DNA of 64,000 nt from Marmoricola sp. URHB0036 (lineage in GTDB: Bacteria > Actinomycetota > Actinomycetes > Propionibacteriales > Nocardioidaceae). The DNA lies in the NCBI RefSeq assembly GCF_000426045.1, contig NZ_AUEP01000003.1, forward strand, positions 434,001 to 498,000, read 5' to 3'. Each line of letters opens with the position of its first letter. The stretch's first letter is position 1. The notes under the pieces were generated by a model, which saw nothing but the letters and a program-made list of their open reading frames with translations, had not been told where the DNA came from and did no database searches. A program made the position numbers and the translations under genes. This document shows positions 17,810-27,389 of the stretch, one piece after another.

Positions 17810-17830
17810 TCACTGGACACTCACTGGGTG
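17787..17830. repeat. Four 11-bp tandem repeats at a stop/start junction
   Basis: On the plus strand the units are CTCACCGGAGA, CTCACCGGACA, CTCACTGGACA and CTCACTGGGTG. Read on the coding (minus) strand each unit contains GTGA. The stop of the sigma-like gene and the kynU start codon both lie in this array. Confidence 0.9.
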
Positions 17831-19674
17831 CTCGCCGGGAGCTCGAAGAGCCGGTCGCGGGCTCGGGTGATGAGGGCCTGGAAGGTGTCCTCGTCGACGT
17901 CGTTGTCGCCGGACGGTGTGAAGTTCACCTGCGCAACGTAACGCCCCACCCGAGCCACGCCCATCCAGAAGCCCACCGAGGTCTTCTCGTTGATCTCGCT
18001 GTCGAGCCGCCACATGGCGTACTCCGAGCCGCGGTAGCCACGGGGTTGCAGCACCTGGCTGCTCACCTTGGCCCCCAGGTCCTTCTTCTCGCAGAGCTCC
18101 ATGGCCGCCGTGATGCTGCGCACCAGCCCGTGTGCCCTGGCGGTCGAGGCGAACGGCCCGACGGTCTCGGCGATACCGAACCGCTTGGCCAGCCGGGCCT
18201 CCGGGATCAGGAAGGTGCGCGTGGCCGCGCGGGGAGCCCCGGCGCGCACGAAGTCGGCCTTGTCGCAGGTGGTGGCGGCGATGTTGGGTCGCGCCGGCAC
18301 CGGCTGGGTGCCGACCCACGGCAGGTTGATCCGGCCGATCACCGGGAGGTCGGCCGCTGCCAGGGTCCCGGGGGTCTCGCCCGACCGCGGCGGCAGCACC
18401 GGTGCGGCCCGGACCGCCGTCGGGCACGGGCCCGACGGGTCGGAGGAGCAGACGTTGCGGACGGCGTCGGTCAGGGTGGTCACGGCGCGGTCGACGGCGA
18501 CCGGCCGGCCCCCGAGGGTCTCGGAGACCGTCGAGACGGTGAGGGAGCCGGTACGGGCCAGTCCGACGACGTAGGTGCGGCGTACGGCGTTGGGGATGCG
18601 CAGCTTGAGCATCTGCGCCTCGTCACCGAGACCGTTGACCCGGTAGGCGCCCAGCAGCTGCAGCCGGGCCTGCGTGCACCCGGCGAACCAGCCGAGCGTG
18701 GTGCGGTAGGCGCGCTGCGAGGCTCTGGTCGACCGCGAGATCTCGATCGTCTGCACCACTCGGCGGTTGGCGTCGGCACCGTCGGCGGCGAAGGTGCGCA
18801 CCATCGTGCCCGTGCCGCGCGGGTCGGCGAAGCGCGTCGTCTGGCACACCGAGTTGATTCCGCTGCCAGTGGTGTTGTCGGAGGTCGCCAGCTCCCGCCA
18901 GCTGTCACCGGGGGCGAGCTGCTCGACCTGCGGGAGGCTGAGCATCATCTTCTCGGTCACCGGCCGGGTGTCGGCCTGCGTCGTACCCGCCGAGGCAAGG
19001 TCCTCCCGCACGCCTCCGTGCACCACGCCTCCGCTCACCACAAACACGCCACCGACGATCGTCAGGCCGACCGCCACCGCGGCCCCACCGACCGTGTGCA
19101 GGAGCCGGCGTCGCTGACCGCTCCGGTGGACCACGGCCGGCGCCGGCAGCGCGGCCGCCTCGGCGATCGGTGCCAGCGACTCCATGGCAGCTCCCACCGA
19201 CTCCGACGCGGCGCCGGTCTCCTGGCAGAACGCATCGGTCGCGACCTGGAGGCGCTCCTCGACCCGAGCAGTGGTCTCGCCGAGCTCGCGGCCGATGTCG
19301 GCGGTCGACAGCGCCGCCAGGTGGGCGAGCAGGAGCACCTTGCGCTGCTGGTCGGACAGGTGGTGCAGCGCATCGAGGACGGCCTTCTGGTCCGCGCCGA
19401 TGCCCTTCTCGCGGTGCCACAGCCGGGCCACGTGCCGACGCTGGGCCATCGCCCACGCGCGCGGGCGGACCCACTCCTCCGGGTCCGGGAGCCGACCCAC
19501 CTTCTGCCAGTGGTGCCTGGCCGCGACGTAGGCGTCACCGACGGCGCTGCGGGCGGCCCCGAGGTCGCCGGTGAGTGCGTAGGCGGACAGCGCCAACCGG
19601 CGTCGGGTGGTGAGGTAGAAGTCGTCGAAGTCGGGGACGGCCCCGGGGTCGACTCGGTGGAAAAGTCTGGGCAT
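17821..19674 (-). CDS. Sigma-70-like domains fused to a membrane anchor and extracellular domain
   Basis: A 617-residue protein with an unusual layout. Residues 15-90 resemble ECF sigma region 2, and residues 95-150 resemble region 4 (LDALHHLSDQQRKVLLLAHLA, then a helix-turn-helix with DIGRELG). A linker leads to one membrane segment at 191-214, followed by about 400 extracytoplasmic residues with repeated beta-helix units and several Cys, somewhat like the PknH sensor domain. It reads as a sigma-like DNA- or RNA polymerase-binding domain tethered to an outside sensor. Whether it is an active sigma factor or a degenerate one is not known. The start is the ATG at 19674. Confidence 0.75.
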   Translation of the reverse strand: MPRLFHRVDPGAVPDFDDFYLTTRRRLALSAYALTGDLGAARSAVGDAYVAARHHWQKVGRLPDPEEWVRPRAWAMAQRRHVARLWHREKGIGADQKAVLDALHHLSDQQRKVLLLAHLAALSTADIGRELGETTARVEERLQVATDAFCQETGAASESVGAAMESLAPIAEAAALPAPAVVHRSGQRRRLLHTVGGAAVAVGLTIVGGVFVVSGGVVHGGVREDLASAGTTQADTRPVTEKMMLSLPQVEQLAPGDSWRELATSDNTTGSGINSVCQTTRFADPRGTGTMVRTFAADGADANRRVVQTIEISRSTRASQRAYRTTLGWFAGCTQARLQLLGAYRVNGLGDEAQMLKLRIPNAVRRTYVVGLARTGSLTVSTVSETLGGRPVAVDRAVTTLTDAVRNVCSSDPSGPCPTAVRAAPVLPPRSGETPGTLAAADLPVIGRINLPWVGTQPVPARPNIAATTCDKADFVRAGAPRAATRTFLIPEARLAKRFGIAETVGPFASTARAHGLVRSITAAMELCEKKDLGAKVSSQVLQPRGYRGSEYAMWRLDSEINEKTSVGFWMGVARVGRYVAQVNFTPSGDNDVDEDTFQALITRARDRLFELPASTQ

Positions 19675-19683
19675 ACGGGCCCG

Positions 19684-19689
19684 AGGCTA
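19684..19689 (-). promoter_or_regulatory. Putative -10 element of the sigma-like fusion gene
   Basis: TAGCCT on the minus strand ends nine bases before the ATG at 19674; transcription would begin within a few bases of the start codon. Confidence 0.4.
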
Positions 19690-19740
19690 CCCGCGTGCCT
19701 CACAGGACTCCCCGCCTTCCTCGGCCAAGATGGGAGGGCG

Positions 19741-21015
19741 ATGACTGATCTGCTGAGCCGCCCTTCCGACACCAGCACGTCGACGCGACCCACGACCACG
19801 CGCCTGGGCCGGGTCATCGACGCCCTCCGCGGTCGTCCGCCGGGCGGGACCGGCAGTGACGAGCCGGAGGGCCGTCCGCTCACCGTCTCGGCTGCCCTCG
19901 CGGCGCTGGCAGCGGCCGCCACGACGATGGTGACCTTCATGGCGGTGGCCGTGATCGGCTGGTTCCTCGCCGACGCGGGGGCTCACGGCCAGACCACCGA
20001 TGCCCTGCGGGTGGGGGCCGACGCGTGGCTGGTCGGCAACGGTTCCGGGTTCAGCGTCCGGGGCGCACCGCTCGGGATCGTGCCGCTCACCCTGACCGGA
20101 CTCATCTTCTTCGTCGTCTACCGCTACGGCCGCTGGGCGGCGACGACCTCGCAGGAGGTCGACGACGACCGCACGCTCGGGCTGGCCGCCGTCATCTTCA
20201 CCGGTCTCTATGTCGTGGTCGCGGTGATCACCTGCGTGGTCGTCGGCGGTGACGGCACCGGTCCCGGCCTCGGCCGGGCCATCCTGGGCTCGATGCTCAT
20301 CGCCGGTGTCGCGGGCACGCTCGGCATGGCCGCCGGCACCGGCCTCCTCTCGGTCGCGGTCGCCCGCGTGCCGGGCTGGATCCGCTCGGTGGCGTACGGC
20401 GCTGCGGCGTCCTTCTTGCTGCTCCTCGTCGCCTCGGCGGTCCTCGTCGCGGTGATGGTGATGCTCGGCCTCAACCAGGCCGCCTCGATGATGTCGGGCC
20501 TGCACCTCTCGCCCGGCGACTACGTGATGTACACCGTCGCGACCATCGCCGTGGCGCCCAACGCGGTCCTGCTCGGTGGGGCCTACCTCCTCGGACCCGG
20601 CTTCGCGGTCGGCACCGGCACCGCCGTCTCACCCTCGGTGGTCTCGCTCGGCCCGATGCCTGCCTTCCCGCTGCTCGCCGGGCTGCCGGACGCCGGACCG
20701 ACGCCCGAGTGGACGATCGCCTTCCTGGCCGTCCCGGTCCTCGTGGCGATCGTCGGCTCGGTGCTCGCCCAGCGCGCCTACGGCGTCACGGCCTACGACT
20801 CCGCCGCCCTGCGCGGCTTCGGCTGCGGCTTCGGCGCCGCCCTGATCAGCGCCCTCGCGATCGCCCTCGCCGGCGGTCCGATGGGCACCGGCCGGATGGC
20901 CGACATCGGCGCCCCGTTCGGGGAGGTGCTGGTCTCCGCCGTGGCCGCGATGAGCCTCGGTGGCCTGGTCGCCGGGGTGGTCACCGCCTGGTGGCAGCGG
21001 CGCTCGGCTTCCTAG
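19741..21015 (+). CDS. DUF6350 (PerM-like) integral membrane protein
   Basis: A 424-residue protein with about nine or ten hydrophobic helices after a polar 50-residue N-terminus. Its place directly before purN and purH, downstream of sucCD, matches Rv0955 (PerM) of Mycobacterium tuberculosis, which is linked to cell-division stability; assignment rests on this synteny and on the membrane profile. The start ATG at 19741 follows GGGAGGG. It is divergent from the sigma-like fusion gene, with 66 bases between. Confidence 0.8.
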   Translation: MTDLLSRPSDTSTSTRPTTTRLGRVIDALRGRPPGGTGSDEPEGRPLTVSAALAALAAAATTMVTFMAVAVIGWFLADAGAHGQTTDALRVGADAWLVGNGSGFSVRGAPLGIVPLTLTGLIFFVVYRYGRWAATTSQEVDDDRTLGLAAVIFTGLYVVVAVITCVVVGGDGTGPGLGRAILGSMLIAGVAGTLGMAAGTGLLSVAVARVPGWIRSVAYGAAASFLLLLVASAVLVAVMVMLGLNQAASMMSGLHLSPGDYVMYTVATIAVAPNAVLLGGAYLLGPGFAVGTGTAVSPSVVSLGPMPAFPLLAGLPDAGPTPEWTIAFLAVPVLVAIVGSVLAQRAYGVTAYDSAALRGFGCGFGAALISALAIALAGGPMGTGRMADIGAPFGEVLVSAVAAMSLGGLVAGVVTAWWQRRSAS

Positions 21016-21016
21016 A

Positions 21017-21022
21017 TAGCCT
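21017..21022 (+). promoter_or_regulatory. -10 element, probable leaderless promoter of purN
   Basis: TAGCCT ends six bases before the purN GTG at 21029, and no Shine-Dalgarno is present. The site is in the 13-base gap after the membrane-protein gene. Confidence 0.55.
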
Positions 21023-21028
21023 GTCCGG

Positions 21029-21646
21029 GTGCCCGCTGGTTCCGACTGCCGACTCGTCGTGCTCGTCTCCGGTGGCGGCACCAACCTCCAGGCCCTGCTC
21101 GACGCCAGCGCCGACCCGTCGTACGGCGCCACCGTGGTCGCCGTCGGCGCCGACCGCGACGACATCGAGGGCCTGGCCCGGGCCGAGCGGGCCGGGGTAC
21201 CGACCTTCGTGCGCAAGGTGGACCAGTTCACCAGCCGCGGCCACTGGGACAGCACCCTCACCGACACGGTCGCGGCCTTCGAGCCCGACCTCGTCGTGCT
21301 GGCCGGCTTCATGAAGCTGGTCGGGCCGGAGTTCCTGGGCAGGTTCGCCGGTCGCGTGGTCAACACCCACCCGGCGCTGTGCCCGTCGTTCCCAGGTACC
21401 TCGGGCCCGGCGGACGCCCTCGCCTACGGTGTGAAGGTCACCGGCGCCACCCTGTTCGTCGTCGACGAGGGGGTCGACACCGGACCGATCATCGCGCAGA
21501 CCGTCGTACCCGTGCAGGATGACGACGACGTCGCGTCACTGCACGAACGGATCAAGGTCGCCGAGCGGCAGATGCTCGTCGACACCGTGGGCCGGATCGC
21601 CCGCGACGGCTTCACCATCAACGACAGGAAGGTGCGGATCGGATGA
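21029..21646 (+). CDS. purN: Phosphoribosylglycinamide formyltransferase
   Basis: A 205-residue enzyme that transfers the formyl group of 10-formyl-THF to GAR, the third step of purine synthesis. It has [14 protein letters not shown] (phosphate binding), the catalytic Asn and His in [12 protein letters not shown], and the catalytic Asp in [10 protein letters not shown]. The GTG start is leaderless. Its end overlaps purH (ATGA). Confidence 0.96.
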   Translation: MPAGSDCRLVVLVSGGGTNLQALLDASADPSYGATVVAVGADRDDIEGLARAERAGVPTFVRKVDQFTSRGHWDSTLTDTVAAFEPDLVVLAGFMKLVGPEFLGRFAGRVVNTHPALCPSFPGTSGPADALAYGVKVTGATLFVVDEGVDTGPIIAQTVVPVQDDDDVASLHERIKVAERQMLVDTVGRIARDGFTINDRKVRIG

Positions 21647-23235
21647 CCGAGCCGACCAGCTCTCTGGACCCCCATGCTGGCCAACGCCGTGCGCTGAAGC
21701 GCGCGCTGGTCAGCGTCTACGACAAGTCCGGCCTCGAGGAGCTGGTCCGCGGCCTGCACGACGCCGGGGTGGAGCTGGTCTCCACGGGCGGGTCGGCGAA
21801 GCTGATCGCCGACCTCGGCCTGCCGGTCACGAAGGTCGAGGACCTCACCGGCTTCCCGGAGTGCCTCGACGGTCGCGTCAAGACGCTGCACCCGAAGGTG
21901 CACGCCGGCATCCTGGCCGACCGCCGGCTGCCGACCCACGTGGCACAGCTCGAGGAGCTCGGCGTCGAGCCGTTCGACCTGGTCGTCTCCAACCTCTACC
22001 CGTTCACCCAGACGGTGATGTCAGGTGCCTCGCCCGACGAGTGCGTCGAGCAGATCGACATCGGTGGTCCGTCGATGGTGCGTGCGGCAGCCAAGAACCA
22101 CCCGTCCGTCGCGATCGTCACCTCGCCCGAGCGGTACGCCGACGTGCTGGCCGCCCTCGCCGACGGCGGCTTCACCCTCGAGCAGCGCAAGGTGCTGGCG
22201 GCCGAGGCGTTCGTGCACACCGCGACCTACGACGTCCACGTGGCCAGCTGGATGGGCAACGTGCTCACCGACAGCTCTGAGGGCTCGGGCTTCCCAGCGT
22301 GGGTCGGTGCGACCTGGGAGCGCGCGTCGGTGCTGCGCTACGGCGAGAACCCGCACCAGTCGGCGGCCCTCTACCTCGACGGCTTCGGGCCCGACGGGCT
22401 GGCGCAGGCACGTCAGCTGCACGGCAAGGAGATGTCCTACAACAACTACGTCGACTCCGACGCAGCCCGGCGAGCGGCGTACGACTTCGATGAGCCGGCG
22501 GTCGCGATCATCAAGCACGCCAACCCGTGCGGCATCGCGGTCGGTGCCGACGTGGCCGAGGCCCACCGCAAGGCCCACGAGTGCGACCCGGTGTCGGCGT
22601 TCGGCGGCGTGATCGCGGTCAACCGTCCGGTGTCGGTGGAGATGGCCAAGCAGGTCGCCGAGGTGTTCACCGAGGTGGTGGTCGCTCCGGCGTACGAGGA
22701 CGGCGCGGTCGAGATCCTCCAGGCCAAGAAGAACGTCCGGCTCCTCGAGTGCCAGCCGCTGCAGCGCGGTGGCGCCGAGACCCGGTCGATCTCCGGCGGA
22801 CTGCTGATGCAGCACCGCGACCTGGTCGACGCCGACGGTGACGACCCGAAGAACTGGACCCTGGCCACCGGTGCGGCCGCCTCCGAGGAGATGCTCGCCG
22901 ACCTCGCCTTCGCGTGGACGGCCTGCCGCTCGGCCAAGTCCAACGCGATCCTGCTGGCCAGCGACGGCGCCTCGGTCGGCATCGGCATGGGCCAGGTCAA
23001 CCGGGTCGACTCCTGCAAGCTGGCCGTTGACCGCGCGGGGGACAGGGCGGCAGGATCCGTGGCGGCCTCGGACGCGTTCTTCCCCTTCGAGGACGGCCCG
23101 CAGATCCTCATCGACGCCGGGGTGAAGGCGATCGTCCAGCCCGGCGGCTCGGTGCGTGACGAACTGACCATCGAGGCCGCCAAGGCAGCAGGGGTCACGA
23201 TGTACTTCACCGGGACTCGTCATTTTGCGCACTGA
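21643..23235 (+). CDS. purH: Bifunctional AICAR formyltransferase/IMP cyclohydrolase
   Basis: A 530-residue enzyme for the last two steps of IMP synthesis. The N-terminal MGS-like cyclohydrolase domain runs from [15 protein letters not shown] to about residue 200. The C-terminal transformylase domain includes [20 protein letters not shown] with the catalytic Lys-His pair, and [10 protein letters not shown]. It is translationally coupled to purN. Confidence 0.97.
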   Translation: MTEPTSSLDPHAGQRRALKRALVSVYDKSGLEELVRGLHDAGVELVSTGGSAKLIADLGLPVTKVEDLTGFPECLDGRVKTLHPKVHAGILADRRLPTHVAQLEELGVEPFDLVVSNLYPFTQTVMSGASPDECVEQIDIGGPSMVRAAAKNHPSVAIVTSPERYADVLAALADGGFTLEQRKVLAAEAFVHTATYDVHVASWMGNVLTDSSEGSGFPAWVGATWERASVLRYGENPHQSAALYLDGFGPDGLAQARQLHGKEMSYNNYVDSDAARRAAYDFDEPAVAIIKHANPCGIAVGADVAEAHRKAHECDPVSAFGGVIAVNRPVSVEMAKQVAEVFTEVVVAPAYEDGAVEILQAKKNVRLLECQPLQRGGAETRSISGGLLMQHRDLVDADGDDPKNWTLATGAAASEEMLADLAFAWTACRSAKSNAILLASDGASVGIGMGQVNRVDSCKLAVDRAGDRAAGSVAASDAFFPFEDGPQILIDAGVKAIVQPGGSVRDELTIEAAKAAGVTMYFTGTRHFAH

Positions 23236-23259
23236 TCGTTCTCAAGGGAGGAACTCCGC

Positions 23260-24138
23260 GTGACTGCACAGATTCTCGACGGGACCGCGACCGCCAAGGC
23301 GATCAAGGGCGAGCTCACCGAACGGGTGGCCAAGCTGCGCGAGCAGGGGGTGGTCCCCGGGCTCGGCACCGTGCTCGTGGGCGACGACCCGGGCTCGACG
23401 TGGTACGTCAACGGCAAGCACAAGGACTGCGCCGAGGTCGGCATCGAGTCTCTGCGCGAGGACCTTCCGGCCACGTCGACCCAGGAGGAGATCCTGGCCG
23501 CCGTACGCCGCCTCAACGACAACCCGGCCTGCACCGGCTACATCGTGCAGCTGCCGCTCCCCAAGGGGATCGACGAGAACGCGATCCTCGGGGAGATCGA
23601 CCCCACCAAGGACGCCGACGGGCTGCACCCGACCAACCTCGGCTGGCTGGTGCTCGGCAAGGAGGCGCCGCTGCCGTGCACGCCGTACGGCATCGTCGAG
23701 CTGCTGCGCCGGCACTCGGTCGAGATCCGCGGCGCCGACGTGACGGTCGTCGGTCGTGGTGTGACCGTCGGCCGCCCGCTGGGACTGCTGCTGACGCGGC
23801 GCTCCGAGAACGCGACGGTGACGCTGTGCCACACCGGTACCCGTGATCTCGCCGCCCACGTCCGCGGCGCCGACATCGTGGTCGCGGCGGCAGGCGTGCC
23901 CGGCATCATCACCGGCGAGATGGTCAAGCCCGGCGCCGCTGTGCTCGACGTCGGTGTCTCGCGGGTGGACGGGAAGATCGCGGGCGACGTCGACCAGTCG
24001 GTCTACGACGTGGCTGGCTGGATCTCCCCGAACCCCGGCGGCGTCGGTCCGATGACCCGCGCCATGCTGCTCTCCAACGTGGTCGCGGCCGCCGAGGCCG
24101 GCCTGGGGTCCAGCTCCGGATCCAGCGCGACTGCGTGA
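23260..24138 (+). CDS. folD: Methylenetetrahydrofolate dehydrogenase/cyclohydrolase
   Basis: A 292-residue enzyme that makes 10-formyl-THF, the cofactor used by PurN and PurH encoded just upstream. The catalytic Lys is in YVNGKHKDC, followed by QLPLPKG, the NADP-binding [11 protein letters not shown] and [11 protein letters not shown]. The GTG start follows AGGGAGG. Its stop overlaps the start of the next gene (GTGA). Confidence 0.97.
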   Translation: MTAQILDGTATAKAIKGELTERVAKLREQGVVPGLGTVLVGDDPGSTWYVNGKHKDCAEVGIESLREDLPATSTQEEILAAVRRLNDNPACTGYIVQLPLPKGIDENAILGEIDPTKDADGLHPTNLGWLVLGKEAPLPCTPYGIVELLRRHSVEIRGADVTVVGRGVTVGRPLGLLLTRRSENATVTLCHTGTRDLAAHVRGADIVVAAAGVPGIITGEMVKPGAAVLDVGVSRVDGKIAGDVDQSVYDVAGWISPNPGGVGPMTRAMLLSNVVAAAEAGLGSSSGSSATA

Positions 24139-24434
24139 CCATGCGGGACGAGCCGCGACGGTTTCCCTCGACGCTGGGCGGACTCGTCTACCTGCTCGTG
24201 GTCGCGGCCAGTGCCGTCGGGCTGCTCGTCATCGCCTTCGGTCCCTGGCGACGCGGCGTCGACCTGATCGGTGCCGCCCTGCTCGTGGGGGCGCTGATGC
24301 GGATCGCGCTGCCCGAGAGCAACGCCGGCATGCTCCGCGTACGCCGCAGCCGCTGGACCGACGCCCTGATGCTGGGTGGTGTCGGCACCGCGCTCATCGT
24401 GCTGGCCACCGTGATCCCGAACCAGCCCGGCTAG
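24135..24434 (+). CDS. DUF3017-like small membrane protein
   Basis: A 99-residue protein with three hydrophobic helices (about 16-35, 42-58 and 76-94) and a basic loop (RVRRSRW). Its position after folD is typical of the actinobacterial DUF3017 family; function unknown. The GTG at 24135 overlaps the folD stop; an ATG two codons later is possible. Its stop overlaps that of the convergent ribokinase. Confidence 0.8.
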   Translation: MTMRDEPRRFPSTLGGLVYLLVVAASAVGLLVIAFGPWRRGVDLIGAALLVGALMRIALPESNAGMLRVRRSRWTDALMLGGVGTALIVLATVIPNQPG

Positions 24435-25261
24435 AGCCTCGCGTCGGGCTGGGCGCCGGGGTGGCGTACGGCGGCGGCGCCGGCGGAGAGCGCCCCCCCG
24501 AGAGCCTCCTCGTGGCCCTGGCCCATGGCCAGGCCGGCAGCCAGGGCGCCGCAGAAGGCGTCGCCGGCCCCGGTGGTGTCGACGACCTCCGCGGGCGGCA
24601 CGCTGACGGCGGAGGCGCGGAGGCCGTTCCAGTCGACGCCGTCGGCCCCGAAGGTCACCAGCAGCGAGGACGGCAGGCCGGAGGACTCGGCGAGCAGCCG
24701 CGCCTCGTGCTCGTTGACGACCACGGGATCGGCCAGGGGGAGCACGTCGGCGGGCAGGGCGGCGTACGGCGCCGCGTTGACGACGACCCGGACACCGCGA
24801 AGCGCTGCGATCGTGCAGGCGCGGGAGACCGTCGCGAGCGGGATCTCGAGCTGGACGAGCAGGACGTCACCCGGGCCGGCGGCCTCGACGAGCCCCAGCG
24901 CCTCGTCACCGACCTGACCGTTGGCACCGGCCGCCACCACGATGGTGTTCTCCCCGGCCTCGTCGACGACGATGAGCGCGGTGCCGGTCGGCTGGTCGGG
25001 GAGTACGGCGACCCCCTCGGTCGCGATCCCGAGCCCGCGCAGCCGGTCGACGTACGCACGACCCGCGTCGTCGTCCCCGACCGCCCCGAGCATCAGCACC
25101 TCGGCCCCGGCCGCTGCGGCGGCCACCGCCTGGTTGGCGCCCTTGCCGCCGGCGAGGCGTTCGAGCCCCTCCCCGAGGACGGTCTCGCCCGGCTGGGGAT
25201 GACGGTCGACGTGCGTGACCAGGTCGACGTTGAGCGAGCCGAGCACGAGCACGCGTCCCAT
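24431..25261 (-). CDS. rbsK: Ribokinase (PfkB family)
   Basis: A 276-residue sugar kinase that phosphorylates ribose at O5. It has the N-terminal signature GGKGANQA and the C-terminal DTTGAGDAF with the catalytic Asp. The start ATG overlaps the nucleoside hydrolase stop (TGATG), so ribose freed by that enzyme is probably its substrate. The related deoxyribokinases cannot be excluded. Confidence 0.9.
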   Translation of the reverse strand: MGRVLVLGSLNVDLVTHVDRHPQPGETVLGEGLERLAGGKGANQAVAAAAAGAEVLMLGAVGDDDAGRAYVDRLRGLGIATEGVAVLPDQPTGTALIVVDEAGENTIVVAAGANGQVGDEALGLVEAAGPGDVLLVQLEIPLATVSRACTIAALRGVRVVVNAAPYAALPADVLPLADPVVVNEHEARLLAESSGLPSSLLVTFGADGVDWNGLRASAVSVPPAEVVDTTGAGDAFCGALAAGLAMGQGHEEALGGALSAGAAAVRHPGAQPDARL

Positions 25262-26226
25262 CACGGCGCTCCGACGACCGTGTCCAGCCACAGCCGGGAG
25301 TAGCGCGCACCGTCCACCTCGAGGGCGACGTCGAGGCTGGCCGGTGCCTGGCCGTGCGGGTCGTGGGCGAGGTTGCCGTCCCAGTCACGCCGGTCGACGA
25401 TGGTGCGGCCACGGGACCAGGTGCCGGCGAGTTCGACGCGCACCGGCAGGCGTTCGGTGGTCAGACCCTCGGGGTCGACGACGGCGCAGACCGCTCCGGC
25501 GTCGCCGATCGTCGCGGAGCCGGCGCCGAACCGCTCGCACTGGAAGGCGATCAGGCGCCCGGCCAGGCCGGCCGGCCCGTCGGCGTGCAGGGCCACCAGG
25601 TCGCGCGCCACGTCGAGGGCGACGCGCGGACCGTAGAAGACGTCCAGCCCGTACATCACCGTCTCGATGCCGAGGTCCGCGCAGGCGTCCAACGTGATCG
25701 CCGCCGCCTCCGGGTCGTGGAAGACGTTGAACTCGGCCGACGCCGTGGCGTTGCCGACGTGCGCCGCACCACCCATGAACACGATCCGGCGGATGCCACG
25801 CGCAACTGCCGGGTAGGTACGCAGCAGCAGGGCGATGTTGGTCAGTGGTGCGAGCGGGACCAGGGTGACGGGTTCTGCGGTCTCGAGGAGTACGTCGCGC
25901 AGCAGCTCGATCGCGTGCCGGGGGTCGGGCCGGCGCTCGGATCGCGGCCAGTCGAGATCGCCCATCCCGTCGTCGCCGTGCACATGTCGCGCGTCGGCCC
26001 GCTCCTCGAGCAGCGGACGCTCGGCACCGGCGGCGACCAGCACGTCCTCCCGCCCGCAGGCGTCGAGCACCGTCAACGTGTTGCGGACGACGTCGGCCAG
26101 CGGGGCGTTGCCGTCCACGCAGGTGACGGCCCGCAGGTCGAGGTCGGGGTGCAGCGCGGCGAACAGGATCGCGCACGCGTCATCGACGCCGGTGTCGACG
26201 TCGAGGACGATCGGCGTGCTACTCAT
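25261..26226 (-). CDS. Inosine/uridine-preferring nucleoside hydrolase family protein
   Basis: A 321-residue enzyme that splits the N-glycosidic bond of ribonucleosides. The calcium-binding signature DVDTGVDDA is at the N-terminus; LVPLAPLTNIA and EFNVFHDPEAA are further family motifs. Base preference is not readable. The ATG at 26226 follows AAAGG; an upstream in-frame extension lies in a repeat-like region and is rejected. It is coupled to ribokinase. Confidence 0.9.
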   Translation of the reverse strand: MSSTPIVLDVDTGVDDACAILFAALHPDLDLRAVTCVDGNAPLADVVRNTLTVLDACGREDVLVAAGAERPLLEERADARHVHGDDGMGDLDWPRSERRPDPRHAIELLRDVLLETAEPVTLVPLAPLTNIALLLRTYPAVARGIRRIVFMGGAAHVGNATASAEFNVFHDPEAAAITLDACADLGIETVMYGLDVFYGPRVALDVARDLVALHADGPAGLAGRLIAFQCERFGAGSATIGDAGAVCAVVDPEGLTTERLPVRVELAGTWSRGRTIVDRRDWDGNLAHDPHGQAPASLDVALEVDGARYSRLWLDTVVGAP

Positions 26227-26246
26227 CGTTGCCTTTCGTCTCACCG

Positions 26247-26300
26247 GGTCTCGACCCGGCCGTCGCGACCTCGTTCCTCGGTCGCGGGCCTTGCTCGACC
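26247..26300. repeat. REP-like palindromic element upstream of the nucleoside hydrolase
   Basis: It opens GGTCTCGAC and closes GCTCGACC, the same ends as the elements at 47428-47475 and 48661-48701. An inner stem pairs CGCGACC (26264-26270) with GGTCGCG (26280-26286). A second palindrome, CCGGGTC-TC-GACCCGG, overlaps its left end (26244-26259). Confidence 0.5.
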
Positions 26301-26345
26301 TGCTCGCGTCGGAGCTGCGTTCGTGCCTCACGCATCTCCGGCTCG

Positions 26346-27335
26346 CTAGATCAGGCCGAGCTCCTTGACGGCGTCGCGCTCCTCGGCCAGCTCGGCGGTC
26401 GAGGCGTCGATGCGGCCGCGCGAGAAGTCGTCGATCTCCAGGCCCTGGACGATCTCCCAGTTGCCGTCCTTGGTGGTGACCGGGAACGAGGAGATCAGGC
26501 CCTCGGGCACGTCGTAGGCCCCGTCGGAGACGACCGCCATCGAGACCCAGTCGTTGTCGGCCGAGCCGGCCAGCCAGTCGTGGGCGGCGTCGATCGTGGC
26601 CGAGGCCGCGGAGGCGGCCGAGGACGACCCGCGCGCCTCGATGATGGCTGCGCCGCGCTTGGCGACGGTCGGGATGAAGTCGTTCTCCAGCCAGCCCTGG
26701 TCGTTGACGACCTCGGCAGCGTTCTTGCCACCGACCTCGGCGTGGAAGATGTCGGGGTACTGCGTGGCCGAGTGGTTGCCCCAGATCGTCATCTTCTTGA
26801 TGTCGGTGACCGAGGCGCCGGTCTTGGCTGCGAGCTGGGAGATGGCCCGGTTGTGGTCGAGCCGGGTGAGCGCCGAGAAGCGCTCCTTCGGGATGTCGGG
26901 GGCGTTGCTCATCGCGATCAGCGCGTTGGTGTTGGCCGGGTTGCCCGTGACACCGATGCGTACGTCGTCGGCCGCCACCTCGTTGAGCGCCTTGCCCTGG
27001 GCGGTGAAGATCGCGCCGTTGGCCTCGAGCAGGTCACCGCGCTCCATGCCGGGGCCGCGGGGACGGGCACCGACGAGGAGGGCGAGGTTGACGCCCTCGA
27101 AGATGGCGTTGGCGTCGGCGCCGATCTCCACGCCGGCCAGGGTCGGGAACGCACAGTCGTCGAGCTCCATCACGACGCCCTCGAGGGCCTTGAGCGCCGG
27201 CTCGATCTCCAGCAGGCGGAGCTCGACGGGGCGGTCGGCCCCGAGCAGGGAACCGCTCGCGAGGCGGAACAGCAGGCTGTAGCCGATCTGACCGGCGGCG
27301 CCGGTGACGGCGACCTTGAGGGGAGATGTGCTCAC
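26346..27335 (-). CDS. mdh: Malate dehydrogenase
   Basis: A 329-residue NAD-dependent enzyme of the cytosolic-MDH-like class (malate to oxaloacetate). It has the NAD-binding [11 protein letters not shown], the substrate-binding Arg region [13 protein letters not shown], a further Arg in RLDHNRA and the catalytic His in [12 protein letters not shown]. The GTG start follows AGGAG. It shares this TCA-cycle cluster with icd and the SDH operons. Confidence 0.96.
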   Translation of the reverse strand: MSTSPLKVAVTGAAGQIGYSLLFRLASGSLLGADRPVELRLLEIEPALKALEGVVMELDDCAFPTLAGVEIGADANAIFEGVNLALLVGARPRGPGMERGDLLEANGAIFTAQGKALNEVAADDVRIGVTGNPANTNALIAMSNAPDIPKERFSALTRLDHNRAISQLAAKTGASVTDIKKMTIWGNHSATQYPDIFHAEVGGKNAAEVVNDQGWLENDFIPTVAKRGAAIIEARGSSSAASAASATIDAAHDWLAGSADNDWVSMAVVSDGAYDVPEGLISSFPVTTKDGNWEIVQGLEIDDFSRGRIDASTAELAEERDAVKELGLI

Positions 27336-27389
27336 GACGGGAACTCCTGGGTGTGACGAGCAGGGACGTTCCCGACGCTAGCAGCGGTG

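Noticed and set aside
26227-26331. A 35-residue N-terminal extension of the nucleoside hydrolase
   Set aside because: It would be coded by the REP-like element, is Arg/Ser-rich, and the internal ATG has a good ribosome-binding site just before the conserved DVDTGVDDA start.
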